A stretch of DNA of 31,416 nt from a virus, in IMG/VR virus record IMGVR_UViG_3300029309_000199, positions 1-31,416 of that record. The stretch is one strand, 5' to 3'. The position numbers and the translations under genes were made by a program. The notes beneath the pieces were generated by a model, which had not been told where the DNA came from, made no database searches, and was given only the letters and a program-made list of their open reading frames with translations. Below, one piece after another: positions 7,927 through 17,224 of this stretch (position 1 is its first letter; the number at the start of each line of letters is the position of its first letter).

Positions 7927-10284
7927 ATGCCATTAATACAATTACAAACTAACCTTAAATCTCTTACATTTGGGAGGGATAGGCCAGGAGGGGGAAGTAG
8001 TAATCAACCTTATATCACAGTAGACATTCCTCAAAACTTTGAGGATTTTCCAGAAGGTTTTGAAATTGCATTCCAAGGAGGCAATATTACTATTCCCGGG
8101 GGGTTAGGTAATATTAATATCCCTGGAGGAACAGTTAATATTCCCGGAGGACCAGATACTGATTTTTTAGTAAGAAATGGTTTAAATGTTGCTACTGATG
8201 TAACTAAAGATTTAGTAAGACTAGGTAAATATTTTGCCGGACCTTTTCCTCAAGGAGGAAGTCCTAGCGGTCTTTTATTTACAGCAAAACAAAATTTACT
8301 ATCAAGAATATCAACTAAAACTCAATTTAGTGGGGTTTTAAATGAAGGAGTATACACACCTTTATCCAGTTTAACTCAGGCGGGTATTAATGCATTTGGT
8401 TTACATGTTAGAAAACAGGGTTTAATTCCTTTTATAGAGCCTAAAACATATATAAACGAACTTAAAAATAGACTTGAATTCAGTAATACTTTAAACTTTT
8501 CAAATTTTAAAGATATTAATAGATTAGTTAGATTAACTGGGATTAAAATAGATAATTCCTCAACTTGGGAAAGAAAAGATAGAAGTAGAAACCAAATATC
8601 AGAGGACTCTAATGAAATTTTAGCTTATGGTGGGGGACCAAATTCAATAATAGGAATAGGTAAAACAAGAATAAAATTTGCAACTGATAGATTTGAAAAT
8701 CCCTTACAAACTGGCAGAAATAATTGGAAATTAAATACTAATAATGCTTTAGAGGGAATGCCTACTGATTTCTTTAGCTTTAGAACAGGTGAAAATGTCT
8801 ATAATTACACAGTACCGGGATATTATGGTTTAGGGGGGGTTAGTTCTTTTTTACCTGATAAAACTTTAGGAGTACCAACATTTATAAATAAAAATTCTAA
8901 AGAAAATGGTAAAGTTTTTGAAGTAGGAGGTCCTGTAGAAAAACTTTATAATCCCTCGGTTTATAAAACAAATGATATTGAAAGTAATGATTTTCTTTCT
9001 TTCGATGTTATAGGTTTAAGAATACCACGAAATGATTTAAAAACATATCAAGTAGGAAGTAAACTAAATTTTACTACTAACCAATTTAAACCAATTTTAC
9101 GTGGAGGAGCTGGGGCTAAATATCTTAATGCTTTAGAAGCATTAGGAAATTCTAATAATGTAATTTTAAATAAGTTCTTAAGTGTAACTTTAGGGGGAGG
9201 TTTAACTTTTGAACCTAATTTTGAAACCTCAGTATACGTATCATCTCCAACTGGATCCCTAAAAAATTCAACAAGAATATTTGATAATAATACTTTTACT
9301 TTAAATACTCAACAACTTCAAGATAAGGCTATATTATCCCTTAGTAATGGAGAATTCCCAGATTTTAGAAAAACTCTTATAGATGATAACAATATAAAAG
9401 AATCTTCAACTTTAAGTATTTCTCCTAGTTATAAAAATGCTAGAAATAGAGCAATAGACGGTCCTACAGATTCTAGAATTAATTATGCTTCACCTGGTCA
9501 AAAAGGTAATATTATTAGTTATACTAAGGGAAAAATAAATACTTTAGGTAAAATAAATATTACAGACAGATTAAATGCTTTACCTCTATATAAATCCAAA
9601 AATGTAGCAGCTACTCAAGAGGGAGATGCAGGGGGATTTAAAAATGATTTAGTTAAATTTAGAATAGCTGCTATAGATACAAATAATCCTACTAAAAAAA
9701 CATATATGCATTTTAGGGCATATATAGATTCATTTTCTGATCAATATAATGCAAATTGGAACCAGCAAAAATATATGGGTAGGGGAGAACTATTTTACAA
9801 ATACGATAATTTTCAAAGAGATATAAATTTATCATTTACAGTTGCTGCCCAATCAAAACCAGAAATAATGGTTATGTATAGAAAATTAAATTACCTTGCC
9901 TCCACACTAGCTCCTGATTATACTCCAGCTGGATATATGGCAGGAAATTTAGTACAATTAACAATGGGTGGGTGGTGTTATGAACTACCTGGATTTATAC
10001 GATCATTAACATTAGATGTACCTGAAGAATCACCTTGGGAAATAGGTATAGATGATGAAGGATTATTTGATAGTACAGTTAAAGAAATGCCTCATATTTG
10101 TAAAGTAACAGGATTAACATTCACACCAATCCATACATTCAGACCTTCTATTATGAAATTAACTAAATCGATGTCTAAACCAGATGATAATTTAGCAGAT
10201 AATAATGAATATGGAAATCAAAGATATTTAGCATTAAAAGCTACTAATAATAATTATGATAGTAAAGTAAATTGGTATATATAA
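7927..10284 (+). CDS. Large baseplate / tail-tube-like protein (gp48/gp54 region)
   Basis: A 785-residue protein. The C-terminal 200 residues look like a tube or baseplate domain: YMHFRAYIDSFSDQYNANW, a GRGELFYKYDNFQRDINLSF strand pair, and KPEIMVMYRKLNYLASTL. These resemble the tube-initiator/cap proteins that sit between hub and tube (T4 gp48/gp54), though I cannot assign one. Residues 51-75 hold three short repeats with core NIxIPGG, suggesting a small beta-solenoid or turn-rich stalk. The gene lies between tape measure and the gp53-like gene, fitting baseplate assembly. It starts 7 bases after the preceding stop. Confidence 0.6.
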   Translation: MPLIQLQTNLKSLTFGRDRPGGGSSNQPYITVDIPQNFEDFPEGFEIAFQGGNITIPGGLGNINIPGGTVNIPGGPDTDFLVRNGLNVATDVTKDLVRLGKYFAGPFPQGGSPSGLLFTAKQNLLSRISTKTQFSGVLNEGVYTPLSSLTQAGINAFGLHVRKQGLIPFIEPKTYINELKNRLEFSNTLNFSNFKDINRLVRLTGIKIDNSSTWERKDRSRNQISEDSNEILAYGGGPNSIIGIGKTRIKFATDRFENPLQTGRNNWKLNTNNALEGMPTDFFSFRTGENVYNYTVPGYYGLGGVSSFLPDKTLGVPTFINKNSKENGKVFEVGGPVEKLYNPSVYKTNDIESNDFLSFDVIGLRIPRNDLKTYQVGSKLNFTTNQFKPILRGGAGAKYLNALEALGNSNNVILNKFLSVTLGGGLTFEPNFETSVYVSSPTGSLKNSTRIFDNNTFTLNTQQLQDKAILSLSNGEFPDFRKTLIDDNNIKESSTLSISPSYKNARNRAIDGPTDSRINYASPGQKGNIISYTKGKINTLGKINITDRLNALPLYKSKNVAATQEGDAGGFKNDLVKFRIAAIDTNNPTKKTYMHFRAYIDSFSDQYNANWNQQKYMGRGELFYKYDNFQRDINLSFTVAAQSKPEIMVMYRKLNYLASTLAPDYTPAGYMAGNLVQLTMGGWCYELPGFIRSLTLDVPEESPWEIGIDDEGLFDSTVKEMPHICKVTGLTFTPIHTFRPSIMKLTKSMSKPDDNLADNNEYGNQRYLALKATNNNYDSKVNWYI

Positions 10285-10286
10285 TA

Positions 10287-10703
10287 ATGAGACGTTATAG
10301 CCCCATATCAACAAAACCAACACTAACAGGTAAAACAATATATAATACTGTACGTTATCCTGAAATACCTAGATCACCAAGTGATATATATGTTTATACT
10401 AGTATAGGGGATAGATTTGATACCCTAGCGGAACAATACTATGATGATTCTTCTTTATGGTGGATTATATCTATAGCGAATGGAAATTTTAAACAGGATT
10501 CATTAACTCCCCCTTTAGGACAACAAGTTAGAATCCCAGCAGATCCATCATCTATTATAGCTAATTATGAAAATTTAAACCCAGAAACTACTACTTCTAC
10601 AAGAAGTACTACTATAGCAAGAGGAAGTAGTGCGGGATCTAGTGGTGGAGGAAGTGCTGGATCTAGTGGTGGTGGTGCTGGATCTGGTGGTGGTGGATAT
10701 TAA
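10287..10703 (+). CDS. Baseplate wedge protein, T4 gp53-like with LysM-like fold
   Basis: A 138-residue protein from ATG 10287; a TTG 15 bases upstream would overlap the previous gene and is less likely. Residues about 30-80 read DIYVYTSIGDRFDTLAEQYY, then LWWIISIANGNF and a PPLGQQVRIP end. This is the LysM-like pattern shared with T4 gp53 (compare the ELANAIYG...LYWVLLMCN segment in T4). gp53 joins the baseplate wedges around the hub. The C-terminal 45 residues are Thr/Ser- then Gly/Ser-rich and end in GSGGGGY, resembling the end of the protein at 14500-15432. Confidence 0.75.
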   Translation: MRRYSPISTKPTLTGKTIYNTVRYPEIPRSPSDIYVYTSIGDRFDTLAEQYYDDSSLWWIISIANGNFKQDSLTPPLGQQVRIPADPSSIIANYENLNPETTTSTRSTTIARGSSAGSSGGGSAGSSGGGAGSGGGGY

Positions 10704-10715
10704 AAATTAAGGGTT

Positions 10716-13700
10716 ATGATAACGGGAGAACCTTTTGAAGATTATTTAAAAAAACAAATTTCCGATAGGCAAATTGTTCACGGAAAAGGAGTTAACCAAA
10801 ATAGAACTCCTCAGGAATTAGCATATTTAAATTCTAGAACTTCTTGGGTTAAATTAGCTTCTAGTACTAATATTGACCAATTTAGATTAGATCTAATTCC
10901 TGAATTAAAAGGATCGGGTTTTACTGGTACATCTTTAGCTCAACAATATGTTTTATTTAACGGTTCTACCCAAATATTAACTAAAGAAACCTCACCATAT
11001 ACTGCTATATCTACTACTCCTGGTAGTGGAGGACCTACAACGATAAAAGCACAAAAGGCGGATGCACCTCCAGGAACAATGGTAGATATCCCAAACCCAG
11101 ATTATACCCCTCCTGGAATTACTACTACTACTATTCCTGGTTCATTTACTGGAAAACAAGGTTCTCCAAGAGCTGGTATATTAGGAGGTTCACCCAACCC
11201 GGCATATGGTGCAACGGGTAATACAGATTTTGGTTTAGTACCTATGCCAGGAATAGAAGAAGCTACTATAACAACTCTAGAAATGGGGTCTATAAAAAGA
11301 GCTTCATTAGTCATTAAAGCACATAATAGACTACAATTTGATATAATAGATATGCTATATTTAAGGTTAGGATTTACTATTATGTTAGAATGGGGAGATT
11401 CTCATTATATAGAAAATGATACAAGAGAAATTAAAAAAATAGGAAATACTTTAATTGAAAACTTTTGGTTTAAACAAAACCCAGACACAATTAATTCTTT
11501 TAAGATATTAGGAAAAATAGAAAAACAAAGAGAAAAATATTCAGCAAGTTATGATGCTTTATTTGGAAGAATAGAAAATTTTAAATGGACATTTAATCCA
11601 GATGGTTCTTATACTATTAATTTAGATATTTTAAGTATGGGTGATGTTATAGAATCATTAAAGATGAATACACCTGCTTATAAAAATTTTGAGGATCTTT
11701 CGATTCCTCCTAAAAACCCTACTTTTTTAAATGATAATCTATTTAAAACTACTTTAGAAAACTTATTTTACCCTATTTTAAAATATTATAATGAAGAGGC
11801 TAATGAAGAAGGGGTTGGGGGTACCCAACAATCTAATAAGGGTGAAGAAATAAAAATAATTTCTTATAAATTTGGAGATGAAGAGATAGTAGGAAATACA
11901 ATTCCCTACGAAGTTATAGATTCTTTAAAATTATTACCAAAATATGACCTTGCAAATACTAATGATGAACCTGGCACTATAAGATGGAATAAAGCATTTA
12001 ATCAAGGTTCCCAAGTTACTAAAGCCCAATTTAATAAGGCTTATACAGTACCACCTGTAGATTATATAAGAACAACTTTTTTACCTAAGGCACATTCATA
12101 TTATATAAGATTTGGAGCTTTATTAAATATTATAGAAAAAATTATTTTACCTTATATAAATCGAGATACGGATAATCCTATGGTAAAAATTGATAATAGA
12201 GTAGAAAATAATTTAATGTATTATGTTCCTAACATGGTATCTATAGATCCTAGAGTGTGTATTATAAGCAATGATTTATTTAAACAACCTAATCCAGAAG
12301 GAACTGCTATAGTTGATGAAAAAGGACTTTTTACTAATATTGAAAAATTTGTTTATCGTAATGAAAACGGAAATAGTTCATATGGAAGAATCATGAATAT
12401 TTATCTAAATTTTAGTTATTTAATTAAATCAGAACTAGATTTTAAAACGGATAAAAAAGGAAATGTTTTTATAATGGATTTTTTTAGAAATCTATGTGAT
12501 AATATAAATAGGGTTTTAGGAGGTGTTAATAATTTAACCCCTAAAATGAGACCCTCGGATAATACTATTTATTTTTTTGACCAAAGTGCTTTACCCGGAA
12601 AAGAAGAACTTCCTGAATATATATTTAAAAAATCTTCATTACCAAAAGGAGTAGGCCAATTTAACCTGTATGGATATGGCATTGGAGGTACAAATAAACC
12701 CCCTAAAAATTCTTCTAATTTTATACATCGCGTAGGAATTGTAACCTCAATTACCCCAGAATATGCTACTATAATATCAATAGGGGCAACTGCAGCGGGA
12801 CATGTTGTAAATGAAGATGCCACAGCTTTTTCTAAATGGAATATAGGGATAAAAGATAGATTTCGTACTGATGTAGCTACTGGTTATGATAATATCCAAA
12901 TAATACAAAACCAACAGAAAAAAGAACGAAAAAAATATCAAATTAATAAGCATTATTTTTATACTATTGGAAAACGATATGATGAAAGATTTTTATATTT
13001 AGGATTAAATATAGAAACCCCCTCCCCAGGCTTTTTTTCGGGGTTTGGTAATTTTGCAAAAAACATATTTTTAGGCCAAGCATTACTTGGTACTTATGTA
13101 TTTAATGGTCTCCCTTTTACTGATGTAATAAGGAACCGGATTATAAGTTATTACCAAAATCAATCTTCTGATGACCAAAACTCAGACCCAAATGGTCAAC
13201 CTTTAAATATTAATGATGAATTAATTGCACAAAATTTACAAGTATTTACAGCTTATTATAAATCTATTCATAATGAAGCTTATCAAACATATGATAAAGC
13301 TGCGGGTACAGTTGGTTTTATGCCCTTTAGACTTCAATTAGATATGGATGGGATTTCAGGAATGAAAATATATAATAAAATAGATATAGATTCTAGATTT
13401 TTACCTTCAAACTACCCAGAAACTTTAGAATTTATAGTAACAAATGTTACTCATACTATAAAAAACCATCAATGGGTTACGTCTATAGATAGCATAGCAT
13501 CTGTTGGAAATTTATTTTCTACTAAAGAATTAGAATCAGTATCAGCATTACCCGAAAATTTCCAAGTTATAAACTTTTTACCTGCAGTAGGCCAATTTGG
13601 AGGTGTTACTAATGTTAACCAATTAGCAAAATCACAATCAACAAATGGTCCTAATGCAAATAAATTAAGAGCTACTTTAGCACAATTAGGATATAGAGAA

Positions 13701-14483
13701 AAAGGAGTTGAAATAGATAATGGGGGAGATATTACAGCTAACACTGAAAAAATGGCTAGTGCAATATTTAGAAAAATTAAAGAATTATACCCTTTTATCC
13801 AAATTACAGTAACCGGAGGTAATGATTATTTCCATACTCAATTATCTTATACTTCTCGTCATACAAGGGGTAAAGGAATTGATTTTGTAATATCCCCAGC
13901 AACGGAACAAAATTTAGATAATGTAGTAAGTGTATTAGATGGTTTTGCTAAGGGAGGAAATGGTAATATAAGATATATTGATGAATATAGAGATCCTTCT
14001 ACTTCAGCATCTGCAAAACATTTTCACATTTCTTATGGACAAGGAACAGAAGGAGCTAGTACATTAAGAAAGGCTCAACAGTCAGACGCAGTAGCCTATA
14101 CTGTACCAAATGATGATCCAGATGATCTACCTAATGGTGTTAGTGGAGAAGATAGAGAAAGTATGTATAGAGCTAAACAACGAGAAATTAAAGAAATTAA
14201 TCAAGAAATATTAAAACTAGGAGGTACTAGACAATTTGATCCTAATATAATTGTAGGAACAGGCAAGTCCTATAATGCTATTAACCCAGAACTTCAGGAT
14301 GCAAGAGAATTTTTAAATTATTTAAAAAGAAACCCAAATGCCCAATATGGACCTACATCTACCCAAGACCTTTTAGATCAATCTCCTACGGGTAATACTG
14401 GTACTCTTCCTAATATATCTTTTGGTAACCCTGTAGACCCAAGTTTAATTGACCCCGATACTGGGTTTATAATAGATCCCTAA
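10716..14483 (+). CDS. Baseplate hub protein with C-terminal M15-type peptidase domain
   Basis: A 1255-residue protein. The N-terminal half contains hub-like segments (LYLRLGFTIMLEWGDSHYI, then FKILGKIEKQREKYSASYDA and FKWTFNPDGSYTINLDILSM, about residues 210-320) resembling phage baseplate hubs of the gp27 type. Residues about 985-1115 form a domain with the M15/VanY zinc-peptidase pattern: SRHTRGKGIDF gives H1049 and D1056, and AKHFHISYG gives H1102 and H1104. Such enzymes cut peptidoglycan peptide bonds. By analogy with T4 gp5 lysozyme it could open the wall at infection, but by peptide cleavage. The last 140 residues are polar with Pro/Asn-rich stretches. No late motif precedes it; it follows the gp53-like gene by 12 bases. 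Confidence 0.75.
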   Translation: MITGEPFEDYLKKQISDRQIVHGKGVNQNRTPQELAYLNSRTSWVKLASSTNIDQFRLDLIPELKGSGFTGTSLAQQYVLFNGSTQILTKETSPYTAISTTPGSGGPTTIKAQKADAPPGTMVDIPNPDYTPPGITTTTIPGSFTGKQGSPRAGILGGSPNPAYGATGNTDFGLVPMPGIEEATITTLEMGSIKRASLVIKAHNRLQFDIIDMLYLRLGFTIMLEWGDSHYIENDTREIKKIGNTLIENFWFKQNPDTINSFKILGKIEKQREKYSASYDALFGRIENFKWTFNPDGSYTINLDILSMGDVIESLKMNTPAYKNFEDLSIPPKNPTFLNDNLFKTTLENLFYPILKYYNEEANEEGVGGTQQSNKGEEIKIISYKFGDEEIVGNTIPYEVIDSLKLLPKYDLANTNDEPGTIRWNKAFNQGSQVTKAQFNKAYTVPPVDYIRTTFLPKAHSYYIRFGALLNIIEKIILPYINRDTDNPMVKIDNRVENNLMYYVPNMVSIDPRVCIISNDLFKQPNPEGTAIVDEKGLFTNIEKFVYRNENGNSSYGRIMNIYLNFSYLIKSELDFKTDKKGNVFIMDFFRNLCDNINRVLGGVNNLTPKMRPSDNTIYFFDQSALPGKEELPEYIFKKSSLPKGVGQFNLYGYGIGGTNKPPKNSSNFIHRVGIVTSITPEYATIISIGATAAGHVVNEDATAFSKWNIGIKDRFRTDVATGYDNIQIIQNQQKKERKKYQINKHYFYTIGKRYDERFLYLGLNIETPSPGFFSGFGNFAKNIFLGQALLGTYVFNGLPFTDVIRNRIISYYQNQSSDDQNSDPNGQPLNINDELIAQNLQVFTAYYKSIHNEAYQTYDKAAGTVGFMPFRLQLDMDGISGMKIYNKIDIDSRFLPSNYPETLEFIVTNVTHTIKNHQWVTSIDSIASVGNLFSTKELESVSALPENFQVINFLPAVGQFGGVTNVNQLAKSQSTNGPNANKLRATLAQLGYREKGVEIDNGGDITANTEKMASAIFRKIKELYPFIQITVTGGNDYFHTQLSYTSRHTRGKGIDFVISPATEQNLDNVVSVLDGFAKGGNGNIRYIDEYRDPSTSASAKHFHISYGQGTEGASTLRKAQQSDAVAYTVPNDDPDDLPNGVSGEDRESMYRAKQREIKEINQEILKLGGTRQFDPNIIVGTGKSYNAINPELQDAREFLNYLKRNPNAQYGPTSTQDLLDQSPTGNTGTLPNISFGNPVDPSLIDPDTGFIIDP

Positions 14484-14499
14484 AAACAAAGTATAAAAA

Positions 14500-15432
14500 A
14501 TGGCGCAATATTATCCTAAATCTCAAATAATAACTAATCTATATACTGATGGAGGAGAATTTATATTATCTACAACAGGGAAAAATTATATAGGAGATTA
14601 TTATAGTACTTCAAATGGGGTTAGTTATACTGGAAAAAATCCTAAAGATGGTGAATCTATACCTATATTACGTCCTTCCCTTTTTACAAGTAATGAAAAT
14701 ATAACATCTGATGCAAGTACCCCAGGTAGTGATATAATAGTATTATCTACTAACATAAACCCAAATGTAGACATTGGAGATAATAATTATAAATTAGTAG
14801 AGGATTATTTAAAATTACCCATAAGTAGTAAACAAAGTAAAAGAAAAATCCCACAAAATTTTTATCCTCAACCTACGGAATCCGATTATCAATTTAAAGA
14901 ATTTCAAAGGTATTTTTGCAAAAAAAATAATGAACTAATTTATATAGAAATAAATGCTGAAACCTATAGAAAATTATCTAGTAATAATTCCAATATAGCA
15001 TCTGAAATGTATACTCCTTTTCAAATTACATGGACTATATCAGGGGAAGAAAGAAAAGTATTTAATATCAATAAAAGAGTAGTATCAACATTTGAAAGAA
15101 ATAATAGGTCTTTATATGGGTTTAGTGCTTATTTTAAAAATAACTTTACTCAATTTTTTAAACCAGAAGTAAAAGAGAATTTATTTACTGATGGAGGAGA
15201 ATATCTTACTGAAGATGGTAGGGAATATATAGGAGACTATCATATTCACCCAGATAAGGGTCCAATGGTAGGAGCTGTCCATGTTAATGTTCCACATGAT
15301 TATTTATATCCTATTTCAGAAACAAATATGCAATTCACGGGTTCTATATCTCCATCGGTACCAATATCTACTCCTTCACCTCCAACTTATACCCCACCTG
15401 CTCCAAGTGGTGGAGGAGGAGGTGGATATTAA
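14500..15432 (+). CDS. Virion structural protein with duplicated TDGGE...YIGDY module
   Basis: A 310-residue protein. The same motif occurs twice: NLYTDGGEFILSTTGKNYIG near residues 13-32 and NLFTDGGEYLTEDGREYIGD near 227-246. The second copy continues into YHIHPDKGPMVGA. Repeated copies suggest a duplicated small beta module used for assembly on the baseplate or tail. The C-terminus is Pro/Thr/Ser-rich and ends in SGGGGGGY. It lies at the end of the baseplate gene run, directly before an early-type promoter, so it marks the module boundary. I recognise no biochemical function. Confidence 0.7.
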   Translation: MAQYYPKSQIITNLYTDGGEFILSTTGKNYIGDYYSTSNGVSYTGKNPKDGESIPILRPSLFTSNENITSDASTPGSDIIVLSTNINPNVDIGDNNYKLVEDYLKLPISSKQSKRKIPQNFYPQPTESDYQFKEFQRYFCKKNNELIYIEINAETYRKLSSNNSNIASEMYTPFQITWTISGEERKVFNINKRVVSTFERNNRSLYGFSAYFKNNFTQFFKPEVKENLFTDGGEYLTEDGREYIGDYHIHPDKGPMVGAVHVNVPHDYLYPISETNMQFTGSISPSVPISTPSPPTYTPPAPSGGGGGGY

Positions 15433-15450
15433 AAATATCCTTCGTATATT
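15422..15450 (+). promoter_or_regulatory. Early-type promoter before the polymerase-like gene
   Basis: GTGGAT (15422-15427), 17 bases, then TATATT (15445-15450) preceded by TTCG. The same arrangement occurs at 17164 and 26032, there with TTGGAT or TTGGCT. The predicted transcription start lies almost at the TTG start codon at 15458, so the message may be nearly leaderless. This copy has the weakest upstream box of the three. A GGATATT/AATATCC inverted repeat with an AAA loop (15424-15440) lies within it and overlaps the preceding stop codon. Confidence 0.6.
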
Positions 15451-15457
15451 TACATAA

Positions 15458-16726
15458 TTGTTTTGGCTAATTGAAAATACTGACCAATTAAAAGGTTTTT
15501 ATAATAAAGGTTACAAAGAAGCTTACATAGAAGTTATACCATATTCTTATAAAACTCATCCTGTAACTAATAAAATATCTTTAGTATATGTACATCCTTT
15601 AGATGCACATAAGGGCTATATCATCTCAATAAACCATAGCGAATCTATGCCGTTAAACAGCGAGTATATTGCTGAATTAATTAGTAGTTATGGTACATTA
15701 TATGTTTGGGGTAAAAAAGAATTTTTGCATTATTACGTGCATAAAAATATAATAGATATTTCTTTAACATCCCCAGAATATGAAATGGAAACTACTAAAG
15801 CTCACCAAATCTTACAACAAAGAACTAAAGATAAGTTGGATATTAATAGAATAGTTCCTATCGTTAAGCATTATGAAACTTGTGAAAAAAATTACAATAA
15901 TTTAAAACAATATTTTAATGAACCAGTCAACGAATTTTACAATAGCAGAGTACCATTGGTATTCAACGCCATCGAAAGGAGTGGAATACGAGTTAATAGA
16001 AAACTCTTCAAACAATACTTTGACAAAGATTGGGGAGATAAAGTGTACACACAATATAATTACAGAACAACTACAACAAGGCCCTCAAATAGGTTCGGAG
16101 GGGTCAATTTTGCAGCTTTAAATAAAGATAATGGTTGTAGAAAATCCTTTATACCAGAAAATGATAAACTTCTTGAAATCGATATATCAGCTTATCACCC
16201 TACTCTTGCTAGTTCCCTTATTCATTATACTTTTGATGATGGAGATATTCATAAATCTTTCGCAAAAATGTATGGGGTGGATTACCAAAAAGCCAAAGAA
16301 TTAACATTTAAGCAACTTTATGGAGGTGTATTTAAACAGTATAAAAATTTAGAATTTTTTGCTGGTATTCAAAAATACATAGATCAATTATGGTACTTTT
16401 TTAAAAAAAATGGTTACATAGAATGTCCTATATCAAAACATAAATTTGAGTATGGTAAGTTGGATAATATGAACCCACAAAAACTATTTAATTATTTACT
16501 ACAGAATTTGGAAACTGCAATTAATGTTCGTATATTATGGGATATAATTAAGTTACTAAAAGGTAAAAAAACAAAATTAATTCTTTACACATATGATGCT
16601 TTTTTATTAGATGTGTGCAAGGAAGAAAAAGAAGATATTAAAAAAATACTTAAAGTGTTTGATAAATATAAGTTAAAAACAAAAATTAAACATGGAGACA
16701 GCTACGATTTTACAGAACGAGATTAA
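15458..16726 (+). CDS. Divergent family-A DNA polymerase-like protein
   Basis: A 422-residue protein from a TTG start; no ATG lies near the N-terminus. The order of motifs fits the family A fold: thumb-like region about 130-190; TTTTRPSNRFGG with R208 (place of the TGR motif); motif A LLEIDISAYHPTLA (D242); motif B KELTFKQLYGG (K280, Y288); motif C LILYTYDAFLL (D380). The usual motif A Glu is His (H247), the motif B Arg is Tyr (Y276), and the motif C HDE reads YDA. The N-terminal 130 residues occupy the place of a 3'-5' exonuclease but lack a clear DxE motif. The length is far below Klenow fragment (about 605) or T7 gp5 (704). It heads the replication module; polymerase activity is not certain. 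Confidence 0.6.
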   Translation: MFWLIENTDQLKGFYNKGYKEAYIEVIPYSYKTHPVTNKISLVYVHPLDAHKGYIISINHSESMPLNSEYIAELISSYGTLYVWGKKEFLHYYVHKNIIDISLTSPEYEMETTKAHQILQQRTKDKLDINRIVPIVKHYETCEKNYNNLKQYFNEPVNEFYNSRVPLVFNAIERSGIRVNRKLFKQYFDKDWGDKVYTQYNYRTTTTRPSNRFGGVNFAALNKDNGCRKSFIPENDKLLEIDISAYHPTLASSLIHYTFDDGDIHKSFAKMYGVDYQKAKELTFKQLYGGVFKQYKNLEFFAGIQKYIDQLWYFFKKNGYIECPISKHKFEYGKLDNMNPQKLFNYLLQNLETAINVRILWDIIKLLKGKKTKLILYTYDAFLLDVCKEEKEDIKKILKVFDKYKLKTKIKHGDSYDFTERD

Positions 16727-16727
16727 T

Positions 16728-17162
16728 ATGTATAAGGCGAATTACGACTTTGAAAGTCCTTATAATATTAGTGATTTGAATAATAAACTGTTTTGTACTT
16801 TTACCACATTAGAGGGGTTAGAGGGACTAGTCAAAAGTCTCTCTTCTAAATACTCAATAATGTATAACAAAATGTTTGCATTGTATATAAAAAGCAATGA
16901 TGAGTATGTTCTGACTTATAATGTTGATCAAGGTAATGTGAGTGAAATCCCTAAAAATACAATATTAGTCCATAGAAAAAAAGAAACTAATACTTTATAT
17001 ACTATAAACGCATTAAACGAGCTAATCAAAAGCCTAAATGGGGGAGTAGTAAATACTAAATTCCCTATAAACTGGAAGCATTACAGAAACTGTATATTGC
17101 TTACCCAACACAATGAGTTAAAACAACTCAATACTAAAATTCACAAAATAATTGAATTATAA
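16728..17162 (+). CDS. Conserved-looking protein of unknown function upstream of gp32-like gene
   Basis: A 144-residue protein if started at ATG 16728, one base after the preceding stop; an in-frame ATG at 16692 would add 12 residues overlapping the polymerase-like gene. I prefer 16728 because the extra residues merely re-read the polymerase gene's end. It is a mixed alpha/beta globular sequence: LFCTFTTLEGLEGLVKSLSS, an IMYNKMFALYIKS strand, and an ILVHRKKETNTLYTINALNE segment. There are no membrane segments and no catalytic motif I can name. Position between polymerase-like and ssDNA-binding genes suggests a role in replication or its regulation. Confidence 0.7.
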   Translation: MYKANYDFESPYNISDLNNKLFCTFTTLEGLEGLVKSLSSKYSIMYNKMFALYIKSNDEYVLTYNVDQGNVSEIPKNTILVHRKKETNTLYTINALNELIKSLNGGVVNTKFPINWKHYRNCILLTQHNELKQLNTKIHKIIEL

Positions 17163-17177
17163 TTTGGATCCCAAATT
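17161..17177. repeat. Inverted repeat overlapping the promoter upstream box
   Basis: AATTTGG (17161-17167) and CCAAATT (17171-17177) are perfect inverted complements around a 3-base loop. There is no T run after it, so it is not a classic terminator. It covers the TTTG/TTGGAT box of the promoter at 17164-17192 and could be an operator or a weak transcript-end hairpin; it may be chance. Confidence 0.35.
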
Positions 17178-17192
17178 TATGGTTCGTATATT
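17164..17192 (+). promoter_or_regulatory. Early-type promoter of the gp32-uvsX replication cluster
   Basis: TTGGAT (17164-17169), 17 bases, TATATT (17187-17192), with the extended GGTTCG just upstream of TATATT. Written the Bacteroidota way it is TTTG at 17163-17166, 20 bases, TATATTCA. It shares the 14-base string GGTTCGTATATTCA with the promoter at 26032. The ATG at 17225 lies about 26 bases after the predicted start point. Confidence 0.68.
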
Positions 17193-17224
17193 CACGTTGA
17201 AATTTTTAAAAAACAGTTACAATT

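Noticed and set aside
10272-10286. TTG start for the gp53-like gene
   Set aside because: The ATG at 10287 follows the previous stop by two bases and gives a better N-terminus; the TTG start would overlap the previous gene's end.
15424-15440. GGATATT/AATATCC hairpin as a terminator
   Set aside because: The stem is AT-rich, no T run follows, and it overlaps both a stop codon and the promoter; listed only as part of the promoter entry.
15918-16121. Alternative + strand frame inside the polymerase-like gene
   Set aside because: It overlaps the coherent family-A-like motif frame completely and encodes low-quality sequence.
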